Positions 1 to 5,414 of a DNA stretch of 5,938 nucleotides are shown in pieces. Origin of the DNA: Alphaproteobacteria bacterium (GTDB taxonomy: Bacteria; Pseudomonadota; Alphaproteobacteria; ATCC43930; CGMCC-115725); the NCBI GenBank assembly GCA_030039975.1, contig JASHUO010000316.1, positions 1-5,938 of the forward strand, in the 5' to 3' direction. Position 1 is the stretch's first letter; each line of letters starts with the position of its first letter. Made by a program: the position numbers and the translations under genes. The notes under the pieces were generated by a model, which had not been told where the DNA came from, did not search any database, and saw only the letters and a list, made by a program, of their open reading frames with translations.

Positions 1-313
1 TCTTGACGATGAGGAGCACCCCCGCCTCGCCCGCTACCGCCTGCGCCGCCTCGACGATCTGATCGGGGGTCGGCGAGGTGAAAACCTGGCCCGGGCAAGC
101 GGCATCGAGCATGCCATAGCCGACGAAGCCGGCATGCAGCGGCTCGTGACCGCTCCCGCCGCCGGATAGGAGCGCTACCTTGGTCGGCGCAAGCGAACGC
201 CGGCGCACAAACTTCCGCTCGGGCCCGAGCACAACGATGTCGCTATGCGCGGCGGCAAATCCGTCAAGGCTTTCCGCCAGCATCGTCTCGGGCGAATTGA
301 TGAACTTCTTCAT
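1..313 (-). CDS. dhaK: Dihydroxyacetone kinase subunit DhaK, N-terminal part (cut by window edge)
   Basis: DhaK binds dihydroxyacetone, or a similar ketose such as erythrulose, as a covalent hemiaminal and presents it for phosphorylation by the DhaL-bound nucleotide in the cytoplasm. Only the first 104 codons are visible. They begin MKKFINSPET, like known DhaK proteins, and carry the glycine-rich signature SGGGSGHEPLHAGFVG (residues 50-65) followed by ACPGQVFTSPTPDQI (72-86). His56 falls at the same number as the active-site-lining His56 of E. coli DhaK. The covalent substrate-binding histidine (His218 in E. coli) lies beyond the left edge and cannot be checked. The ATG at 313 is preceded by a strong ribosome binding site and lies 5 bases after the stop of the upstream HTH-like gene, so it is the distal member of the operon seen here. 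The family call is secure; the exact ketose substrate is not known. Confidence 0.95.
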   Translation of the reverse strand, partial: MKKFINSPETMLAESLDGFAAAHSDIVVLGPERKFVRRRSLAPTKVALLSGGGSGHEPLHAGFVGYGMLDAACPGQVFTSPTPDQIVEAAQAVAGEAGVLLIVK

Positions 314-318
314 GGCGC

Positions 319-325
319 TCACCTC
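319..325 (-). promoter_or_regulatory. Ribosome binding site of dhaK
   Basis: On the minus strand GAGGTGA ends 5 bases before the dhaK ATG, with the GAGGT core 7 bases from it. A second AGGAGG lies just upstream (327-332). The site overlaps the TGA stop (319-321) of the upstream gene. It is one of the best Shine-Dalgarno matches in the operon, which suggests that dhaK is translated efficiently in its own right. Confidence 0.7.
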
Positions 326-744
326 TCCTCCTGGAGCAGCGCGATGAGCCGGCGCGTAAAGTCGTGCAAAAGCGCGTCGAGCTGCCCGTTTCGCTTTTCG
401 CTGCCGAGATCGGGTACATGCATCGTCACCGTCCGCTCACGCGGCACACCATCGAGGCGCGCCGCCCGCCGGGGATGCGCGCGACCGTAGGCCTCGAGGA
501 ACGCGGCCCTCTCCGCGTGCGAGAAATGGCAGACCTCGAAGATGGTATTGAGGTGCTGCAGCGGAATCGGCACCGGATAGGCGGGGTTGGCAATCTGGCT
601 GATGAAGCTGCGGTTCTTGCCCATCGCGTGGGCCAGCCTCAGGCGCATGCCGGAGGGCCGTTCGTCGAGCACCGCCTTGAATATGCTCTTGTAGGCAGCG
701 ACGGCGCCCTGCTCGCCGGCGGTTTCGAAGGCCGGATCGGTCAC
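319..744 (-). CDS. Uncharacterised XRE-like helix-turn-helix protein in the dha-PTS operon
   Basis: This 141-residue protein is not a PTS or kinase component that I recognise. Residues about 15-90 read like a lambda-repressor (XRE/Cro) type fold. A first helix (AVAAYKSIFKAVLDE, 14-28) is followed by RLRLAHAMGKNRSFISQI (34-51), which has the spacing of an HTH with recognition helix near 43-51, then PLQHLNTIFEVCHFSHAERAAFLEAY (61-86, described by position), as in the helices after an XRE HTH. The C-terminal part (about 100-141) has a short VPDL segment and then an amphipathic helix. There is no signal peptide, membrane segment or phosphorylatable PTS motif. The start is GTG, and its bases overlap the ptsI stop as GTGA, so translation is probably coupled to ptsI; no clear ribosome binding site is seen. 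dhaK follows after 5 bases. It may be an operon regulator or a protein-protein adapter. The HTH assignment is by eye and moderately sure; the function is unknown. Confidence 0.85.
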   Translation of the reverse strand: MTDPAFETAGEQGAVAAYKSIFKAVLDERPSGMRLRLAHAMGKNRSFISQIANPAYPVPIPLQHLNTIFEVCHFSHAERAAFLEAYGRAHPRRAARLDGVPRERTVTMHVPDLGSEKRNGQLDALLHDFTRRLIALLQEER

Positions 745-2357
745 GGCGCTCGCTCGCGCCCGAAAGCGGTGATCGATTGCTTAACGCGCGCCAGCGACGC
801 GGGATTCATCGAGAATTCGCGAAGCCCGCAGCGCAGGAGCGCAGCGGCGCAGCGCGGCTCCCCGGCCATATCGCCGCACAAGCTCACGCCGAGGCCCTGT
901 CGCCGGCCATGCTCGACCGTACGCCGGATCAGCTCGAGCAGTGCCGGATTGAGTGGGTCGATCAAGGCGCCGAGCGCACCGTTCGAGCGGTCGCACGCCA
1001 TGACATATTGCGCGAGATCGTTGGAGCCGATCGAGAAAAAGGCGGCAGGAAAGGCGTCGATGGTGAGCGCCGCCGCCGGCACTTCGACCATCATGCCAAG
1101 CTCCGGCAAGGCGGCGGCGGTGCCCGCCGAGCGCAGCTCGGCGACTACGCCGCTGAAGAGCTCGCGCGCGGCGATGAATTCCGCTGGGAGGGTCACCATG
1201 GGGAACATGACCTTGAGCTTGCCCTGCACCGCGGCGCGCGCCAAGGCGCGCAGCTGCACGCTGAAAATCTCCGGGCGTTTCAAACACAGCCGCAGGCCGC
1301 GCACCCCCAGGAAGGGGTTGGCCTCACCGTCCTCGGTGAAGCCGGGGATAGGCTTGTCCCCGCCCGCATCGACGGTACGAATCGTCACCGGTCGCCCGGA
1401 CGCCCAGTGCAGCACCGCTTCGTAGACGCTGAGCTGCGTGGTTTCGTCCGGCATGCCCGCGGGATCGGCGAACAGGAACTCCGTGCGCATGAGCCCGATG
1501 CCGTCGGCATAGCGTGCATCGGGGTGGTCGAGATCGGCGATACGTTGAATGTTGATGTGCAGCCCTACTGTTTCGCTGCCACAGGTGGCTGGCGGTCCGG
1601 TCAGGAGGCTTGCCGTGAGGGCACTGGCGCGAACATGTGCCACCCGACGCGTTTCGAAGGCCGCGACCTGCGCATCGGTCGGGTCGAGCTCGAGCCGCGC
1701 CTCTCCGCCATCGAGTAAAGCTGTCCCGGCCGAGCGAGGAAGAGTTCCGAGCTGCACGATCATGGGAACGCCGCGCGACCGTGCCAGCATGGCGACGTGG
1801 CTGGTTGGGCTGCCCTGCAGCAGCGCCACGCCGCCGCCCTCCGACCAGTCGATCTCGAGAAACCGAGACGGCGGCAGATCTTCGGCACAAATCACCGCAC
1901 CCGCAGGAATCTGGTCGCAGGAACCGGTCCCGCCGATGAGCGCTGCGCGCACTCGGTCACGCAAATCGATGAGATCGCTGGCACGCGCGCGCTGATACTC
2001 GTCCGGCGCCGCCTGATACTCCGCAATCTGCTCGGCGAGACCTTGGGACCAGGCCGCGTCGGCAGCGGTCCCGGCCGCGATCGTGGCGAAAATCGGCTCG
2101 ATCAGGCTCGCATCCTCGAGCAGGACGAGTTGAAACTCAAGAATTGCCGCAGCATCGCCGCCGGCCGCGCCGGCGAGCGTGGCGATCTGATCGGCAGTCT
2201 CGTCAAGAGCGGCGCGCAGCGCGCTCTCCTCCTCGTAACGAGTGCCGGGCGGGCGCGACGTGCGTGGCGCCTGGTCGATCCGCACGAGCGGCCCACGGGC
2301 AAAGCCCGGCGATGCCGTCCTGCCCTCGAAGATGAACCGAGCGGAAGGGCTTGCCAT
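741..2357 (-). CDS. ptsI: PTS Enzyme I (phosphoenolpyruvate-protein phosphotransferase), dedicated to the Dha system
   Basis: Enzyme I autophosphorylates from PEP on a histidine and passes the phosphate to HPr, starting the phosphorelay in the cytoplasm. This 538-residue protein is somewhat shorter than E. coli EI (575). The N-terminal HPr-binding and phosphohistidine part holds the active His187 in QGSPTSHVAMLARSRGVP (181-198). The C-terminal TIM-barrel PEP-binding part has all expected motifs: GIGLMRTEFLF (286-296), RTVDAGGDKP (327-336), NPFLGVRGLR (347-356), the Mg-binding Glu in GMMVEVPAAA (421-430), FSIGSNDLAQY (441-451) and the catalytic Cys494 in SLCGDMAGE (492-500). It therefore looks fully active, unlike the truncated EI-like module of E. 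coli DhaM. It starts with ATG 3 bases after the ptsH stop and overlaps the next gene by 4 bases. There is no GAF domain, so it is not the nitrogen-PTS PtsP type. Confidence 0.95.
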   Translation of the reverse strand: MASPSARFIFEGRTASPGFARGPLVRIDQAPRTSRPPGTRYEEESALRAALDETADQIATLAGAAGGDAAAILEFQLVLLEDASLIEPIFATIAAGTAADAAWSQGLAEQIAEYQAAPDEYQRARASDLIDLRDRVRAALIGGTGSCDQIPAGAVICAEDLPPSRFLEIDWSEGGGVALLQGSPTSHVAMLARSRGVPMIVQLGTLPRSAGTALLDGGEARLELDPTDAQVAAFETRRVAHVRASALTASLLTGPPATCGSETVGLHINIQRIADLDHPDARYADGIGLMRTEFLFADPAGMPDETTQLSVYEAVLHWASGRPVTIRTVDAGGDKPIPGFTEDGEANPFLGVRGLRLCLKRPEIFSVQLRALARAAVQGKLKVMFPMVTLPAEFIAARELFSGVVAELRSAGTAAALPELGMMVEVPAAALTIDAFPAAFFSIGSNDLAQYVMACDRSNGALGALIDPLNPALLELIRRTVEHGRRQGLGVSLCGDMAGEPRCAAALLRCGLREFSMNPASLARVKQSITAFGRERAP

Positions 2358-2360
2358 GGC

Positions 2361-2702
2361 TCAGTGGCCGCCGTCAGGGAAGTCCTGCGCGATGAGCGTC
2401 ACCAGTGCCGCCACCGCTGCTGACGCATCGGCGCCACTCGCCTCGAACTCGATGATGCTGTCGCGCGCGGCGCGCGTCGCCATGACCTTCGTGAGGCTTT
2501 TTGCGTCGACCCAATCGACACGGCCGGCGACGCGCATCGCAATTTGGCATTGGAACCGTTTGGCGAGCTTGACGAGTTTTACCGCAGGACGCGCATGCAT
2601 GCCGACGGCATGAATGAGCTGAACGCTGCCCTTGATGACCCCCTCGGCATTGACCGGATTCGGCGCCACCCGGTCGTTGATGACGGATCGGCTCTTGGTC
2701 AT
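2361..2702 (-). CDS. ptsH: HPr-family phosphocarrier with N-terminal extension
   Basis: HPr carries the phosphate from Enzyme I to the EIIA-type protein, here most likely DhaM. The phosphorylated histidine is His36 in AVGMHARPAVKLVKLAKRF (32-50), matching GLHTRP around His15 of E. coli HPr. A serine at position 69 in VDAKSLTKVM (65-74) matches the regulatory Ser46 site that HPr kinase modifies in organisms that have it. The protein is 113 residues; relative to E. coli HPr it has about 21 extra residues at the N terminus. The chosen ATG at 2702 lies 3 bases after the dhaM stop and fits the tight operon packing, but no clear ribosome binding site precedes it. A GTG at 2669 would give 102 residues, also without a good site, so the exact start is uncertain. 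ptsI follows after 3 bases. Confidence 0.93.
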   Translation of the reverse strand: MTKSRSVINDRVAPNPVNAEGVIKGSVQLIHAVGMHARPAVKLVKLAKRFQCQIAMRVAGRVDWVDAKSLTKVMATRAARDSIIEFEASGADASAAVAALVTLIAQDFPDGGH

Positions 2703-2705
2703 GGA

Positions 2706-3098
2706 TCAGCCGGCTGCGAGCTCTTCGGCTGCGGCTTGCACTTTGTCGAGAGGACTGCCGCCTGCAGCTTCGGTTGCGGCCATCACGGCACCTTCGACGA
2801 TCGGCGCATTGCACACGACGACTCGGCCGCGCCGCTCCTCGGGCAGCATCTCGACTGCCATCTCGCTGTTGGTCTCGGCGCCGCCGAGATCGACAAGAAC
2901 GGCTACGCCCTTGGGTGACCAGACCGTCCCGATGGCGTCCAGTATGCGCGGCACGTCGGTGCCGAGACCGCCATCCGCATTGCCCCCGCAGAATGCCACC
3001 TTCACTTCGTCGCCGACCATTTGGCGCACCATGTCGGCAGTGCCTCTGGCAATGTCTCGGGAATGTGAGACGATGACGATACTGACGGTGTCACTCAC
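2706..3098 (-). CDS. dhaM: DhaM, EIIA-Man-like phosphotransferase subunit of dihydroxyacetone kinase
   Basis: DhaM re-phosphorylates the ADP that stays bound to DhaL, so the kinase uses PEP rather than free ATP. The 130-residue protein is a single PTS EIIA-mannose-like domain. The active histidine is His12 in IVIVSHSRDIARG (7-19), aligning with His9 of E. coli DhaM. GGLGTDVPRILDAI (43-56), VLVDLGGAETNSEMAVEML (67-85) and NAPIVEGAVMAATEA (97-111) follow the family pattern. It lacks the HPr-like and EI-like modules fused to the E. coli protein; those functions are encoded by the next two genes. The start is GTG overlapping the dhaL stop (GTGA), and a GGAGG lies 7 bases upstream, which supports this start. 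DhaM proteins of this short, single-domain kind are also known from Gram-positive bacteria. Confidence 0.94.
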   Translation of the reverse strand: MSDTVSIVIVSHSRDIARGTADMVRQMVGDEVKVAFCGGNADGGLGTDVPRILDAIGTVWSPKGVAVLVDLGGAETNSEMAVEMLPEERRGRVVVCNAPIVEGAVMAATEAAGGSPLDKVQAAAEELAAG

Positions 3099-3718
3099 GG
3101 GAGCGCCTCCAAGCTGGTGCAGATCGCGTGCAGCAGCACGCTGCTCGAGCGCGCGCCGGGATCGATGTGACCGATACTGCGCGCCCCGAGAAAGGCGGCG
3201 CGCCCCTTGGTGGCGAGCATCGGCGCGGTGCGTTCGGCGGCTGCGCTCGCGACAGCGCGAACGCGCTGCGCCAGATCCGGACGGCCAGCTTCGGCGCGCA
3301 AGATCTCCAGGACCGGAACCAGCACGTCGAGCATCGTCTTTTCGCCTGCGCGCGAGCGGCCGCGCGCGCTGACCGCCTCGACGCCGGAAGCGAAGATCTC
3401 GGCAAGATCTTCGGGAAGCCGCTTCCCGCGCAGCATCGCCTCACCCATGGCCATGAACAAGCTGCCGTAAAGCGGGCCGGACGCTCCTCCTACCGTCATC
3501 ACCAGCGTTTTGCCCATCGCCTTCACCGCCTCGCCCGGCGCCTCGGCGGCGATCGCGTCGAGCTTGGCAAGAATCGCCTCAAAGCCGCGCTTCATGTTTG
3601 CGCCGTGATCGCCGTCGCCGATTGCCTGATCGAGCGCGGTGAGCTCCGGCGCGCTGGCGATGACCTGCGCGGCCGCCGCGGTGATCAGCGCTTTCAGGAC
3701 TTCAGGTTTGAGAAACAT
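3095..3718 (-). CDS. dhaL: Dihydroxyacetone kinase subunit DhaL (ADP-binding)
   Basis: DhaL holds ADP/ATP with Mg and transfers the gamma phosphate to the substrate on DhaK; the ADP is recharged in place by DhaM. With the ATG at 3718 the protein is 207 residues. The Mg-nucleotide aspartates fall at 30, 35 and 37 in LDQAIGDGDHGANM (29-42), the same numbers as E. coli DhaL, which supports this start. Other family motifs are GGASGPLYGS (77-86), GEKTMLDVLVP (125-135) and GARSIGHIDPGA (178-189). TGAGG lies 6 bases before this ATG on the minus strand. A GTG at 3730 would add 4 residues but has no good ribosome binding site. It is the first sure gene of the operon and overlaps dhaM by 4 bases. A separate short reading frame upstream ends 17 bases inside it. 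Confidence 0.94.
   Translation of the reverse strand: MFLKPEVLKALITAAAAQVIASAPELTALDQAIGDGDHGANMKRGFEAILAKLDAIAAEAPGEAVKAMGKTLVMTVGGASGPLYGSLFMAMGEAMLRGKRLPEDLAEIFASGVEAVSARGRSRAGEKTMLDVLVPVLEILRAEAGRPDLAQRVRAVASAAAERTAPMLATKGRAAFLGARSIGHIDPGARSSSVLLHAICTSLEALP
3106..3110 (-). promoter_or_regulatory. Ribosome binding site of dhaM
   Basis: GGAGG on the minus strand, inside the last codons of dhaL, lies 7 bases before the dhaM GTG at 3098. It decides the start of dhaM in favour of this GTG and shows that the GTGA overlap with dhaL is a genuine translational-coupling junction. Confidence 0.65.
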
Positions 3719-3884
3719 CGCCAGCCTCACTGACCGACTGCCCCGATCCGTCGAGCCGACGCATCGAAGGGCGCGTGGACGCCCAGTCGCAGCTCGCTAT
3801 ATCTCGCCGCGGGAAACGGAAATGCGCGACGGGCAACTTCTGTGCCAGTAACAGCTGCTCGGCGATCAGCTGGACCGTCTTCAC
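3702..3884 (-). CDS. Possible 60-residue leader ORF or 5' gene remnant overlapping the dhaL start
   Basis: A GTG at 3884 is preceded by GGGAGGAG with 2-4 bases to the start, one of the strongest Shine-Dalgarno matches in the window. The first 19 codons (beginning MKTVQLIAEQLLLAQKL) nearly all end in G or C, as in the true genes nearby, and could form one amphipathic helix. After that the sequence turns arginine- and serine-rich and no longer looks like an ordered protein. The stop at 3702-3704 lies 17 bases inside dhaL in another frame, so ribosomes leaving it could restart at the dhaL ATG. It may be a leader peptide coupled to dhaL, the surviving front of a gene whose body was deleted, or chance. 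I do not recognise a family. Confidence 0.3.
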   Translation of the reverse strand: MKTVQLIAEQLLLAQKLPVAHFRFPRRDIASCDWASTRPSMRRLDGSGQSVSEAGDVSQT

Positions 3885-4205
3885 TGCTCCTCCCTACTTC
3901 AAGTCAGCAGCGATGTTTAGTATTGTACGCCAACACTGAACTAATGGGACGCACCGGTCAATCGTGTTCTGCCGAAAGCGGACGGGCTATCACGGACGCG
4001 CGAGCTCTCGGTTCCAACCGGAGGATGCCAGCGCCTTCGAGGTTGTTCTTTCTCGTTCAGCGAACAGTGGTCTAAGCCGGCCCCGACAGTCGACGCCCAA
4101 ATGTAGGGCCGGCCCTTTCAGATTTTTCATCACCACACGAGGTCAACGACGATATCCTTGCGCGTGCCCCAGACTCGCACCAACCGCGCGCCGTGGGAAT
4201 CCGCA
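3885..4205. other. Intergenic region upstream of the dha-PTS operon, no supportable gene
   Basis: No convincing gene is seen on either strand. GC is clearly lower than in the operon: 29 of 60 bases at 3901-3960 against 47 of 60 at 3181-3240. The operon promoter should lie here, or farther right, on the minus strand. The best minus-strand -10-like hexamer is TACAAT (3922-3927), but no good -35 box sits 16-18 bases upstream of it. A TTGACC is present farther upstream without a matching -10. A short inverted repeat occurs at 4076-4113. No operator can be named. Confidence 0.5.
4076..4113. repeat. Inverted repeat, 8-bp perfect stem with 22-base loop
   Basis: GCCGGCCC at 4076-4083 is complementary to GGGCCGGC at 4106-4113. 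On the plus strand the right arm is followed by CCCTTTCAGATTTTT, so a weak terminator-like hairpin for plus-strand transcription is possible. However, the loop is long and the T tract is separated from the stem. The arms are themselves partly self-complementary, which is common in GC-rich DNA. The pattern is seen directly; any function is inference. Confidence 0.3.
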
Positions 4206-4370
4206 ATGGCACCTCAATTTGGAATGCAATACGCACAGAAGTTCATCCTGCACGCGCCACCCTGGCATTCACCAAAGCTGAAAGCGTTTGTTGAGAAGTG
4301 TATTCAAGATAAGGTTGTTCTGGTCTGCGTCGTTGGCAACGATTGCGCCACGGTGGAAGACCTGATCTGA
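4206..4370 (+). pseudogene. 5' fragment of a small conserved hypothetical protein gene (probably broken)
   Basis: The frame gives 54 residues starting MAPQFGMQYAQKFILHAPP and ending VVGNDCATVEDLI before a TGA. From memory, small rhizobial hypothetical proteins share the pattern KF-LHAPPWHSPKLKAFV, then VALVCVVG-DC--VEDIIDELVVGDG, and continue for some tens of residues; the DUF7684 group may be related, but I could not test this. Here the match stops exactly after VEDLI. Removing one base at the stop would restore the next residues, Asp-Glu, but after that the family pattern is lost. This points to a truncated or frameshifted copy. The ribosome binding site is weak (GGGAA, 5 bases before the ATG). 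The alternative is a genuine short gene. Confidence 0.45.
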
Positions 4371-4425
4371 CGAGAGGCGGCGCCGCCAGGCGCGATCATT
4401 TCGGATGCAGTCGAGGAGCGCCATC

Positions 4426-4575
4426 ATGCTTGGCCGCAGGAACAAACCCAAGACGATCGCAAAGCGGCCCGTCGACGAGGAGGTCTGCAACCGCACAGTT
4501 CTGCGCAAAGCGGCCCGGCGCGTGAGCATGCTGATTCGTGTGGAAAGCGGAGGAATCGAATGGCTACACTTGTAG
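4426..4575 (+). CDS. Possible 49-residue ORF overlapping the start of the MOSC gene
   Basis: The ATG at 4426 follows GAGGAG (4413-4418) with 7 bases between, a good ribosome binding site. The frame begins MLGRRNKPKTIAKRP and is basic, with about three quarters of codons ending in G or C. It ends in TAG 16 bases inside the MOSC-domain gene, in a different frame, so it could couple translation to that gene. The same frame runs open back to 4369, directly behind the stop of the broken hypothetical gene, so it may instead be the shifted tail of that gene. It has no recognised family and could be chance. Confidence 0.25.
   Translation: MLGRRNKPKTIAKRPVDEEVCNRTVLRKAARRVSMLIRVESGGIEWLHL
4549..4554 (+). 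promoter_or_regulatory. Ribosome binding site of the MOSC-domain gene
   Basis: GGAGGA ends 5 bases before the ATG at 4560. This strong match at good spacing fixes the start of the MOSC-domain gene. Confidence 0.75.
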
Positions 4576-5414
4576 GCAAGCTTGGCGGGATCATGCGGTT
4601 TCCGATCAAGTCCCTATTGGGGGAAACTCTCGACGAATGCATAGTTTCCGAGAGCGGCCTCGACGGCGACCGAGCGCTCGCGCTTGTCGACACCGCGACT
4701 GGCAAGATCGCTAGTGCCAAGCAGCCAAATTTGTGGCGCGGTATGTTAAAGCTTGTGGCCAGGACTGACCCAGCCAGTTCGCAACCACGCATAATTGTAT
4801 CCGATGCTGAAGGAGGACAACGGGACCACCTCGCCGTAGATTTCGACGAGTGGGTTTCAGGAGTCCTCGGGCGTAGCGTGAGACTGACCGAAACCAAACC
4901 AGTCGGGATCGAACTAAACCGCGCTCGACCGGACGAAGTTTTGGACCGCGGCATGCACGAGGCCGTGACGCAGGATGTGCTCGCGATCGGCGCAGCAGCG
5001 CCGGGCGGCGGCTTCTTCGACTTTGCGCCGGTTCATCTCGTCACGACCGCGTCGCTTGCTGCCCTATCTCGCGCTGCGCCAGATGCAACGATTTCTGTGG
5101 AGCGATACCGACCGAATCTGGTGATCGAAACGGCGGCCTCGACCGCATTTGTCGAAAATCAGTGGATCGGCAGACGCATCCGTATAGGTCAATCCGTTGA
5201 ACTTGAGATTATCGCGCCCACGCCACGGTGCGCTGTGCCGATGCTATCACATGGTGCTTTGCCCGCTTCGCCGTCCGCAGTACGTACTGTGAACGAATTG
5301 AACAGGGTGGAATTTCCACTTTTGGGGCCGGGAAGATTCCCATGTCTTGGCGTTTATGCGACCATTTTATCTTCTGGCCATCTCCAACGAGGAGACGTCA
5401 TAACGCTGAATTAA
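4560..5414 (+). CDS. MOSC-domain protein with MOSC N-terminal beta barrel
   Basis: A 284-residue predicted cytoplasmic protein of the MOSC superfamily (YcbX, mARC and the C-terminal part of molybdenum cofactor sulfurases), whose members bind molybdenum cofactor and often reduce N-hydroxylated compounds or handle sulfur. The N-terminal beta-barrel domain shows VGKLGGIMRFPIKSLLGE (5-22) and GLDGDRALALVD (33-44). The MOSC core shows DFAPVHLVTTASL (153-165), ERYRPNLVIE (181-190) and the conserved cofactor-ligand cysteine, Cys224, in PTPRCAVP (220-227). The end, RFPCLGVYATI (259-269) then GDVITL (278-283), is typical. It lacks the C-terminal 2Fe-2S ferredoxin domain of E. coli YcbX, so any electron donor must be a separate protein. 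Its codons are visibly less GC-biased than those of the dha operon, and it is transcribed in the opposite direction, so it is functionally separate. Family is secure; substrate is unknown. Confidence 0.9.
   Translation: MATLVGKLGGIMRFPIKSLLGETLDECIVSESGLDGDRALALVDTATGKIASAKQPNLWRGMLKLVARTDPASSQPRIIVSDAEGGQRDHLAVDFDEWVSGVLGRSVRLTETKPVGIELNRARPDEVLDRGMHEAVTQDVLAIGAAAPGGGFFDFAPVHLVTTASLAALSRAAPDATISVERYRPNLVIETAASTAFVENQWIGRRIRIGQSVELEIIAPTPRCAVPMLSHGALPASPSAVRTVNELNRVEFPLLGPGRFPCLGVYATILSSGHLQRGDVITLN

Noticed and set aside
364..1718. Two long plus-strand open frames (353 and 313 codons) opposite ptsI and the HTH-like gene
   Set aside because: They are antisense to genes with complete family motifs. 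Open antisense frames are expected in GC-rich coding DNA, and their translations have low-complexity, arginine/alanine-rich composition.
2632..3372. A 246-codon plus-strand frame opposite ptsH, dhaM and dhaL
   Set aside because: It is a shadow of three confirmed genes, with a translation rich in arginine, serine and proline and no ribosome binding site or family signal.
3922..3927. Minus-strand TACAAT as the -10 box of the dha operon promoter
   Set aside because: No acceptable -35 hexamer lies 16-18 bases upstream, so it is mentioned only as a weak candidate inside the intergenic entry.
4269..4529. An 86-codon minus-strand frame opposite the broken hypothetical gene
   Set aside because: It is antisense to a frame whose translation resembles a known type of protein, and it shows no ribosome binding site that I can find or family signal.
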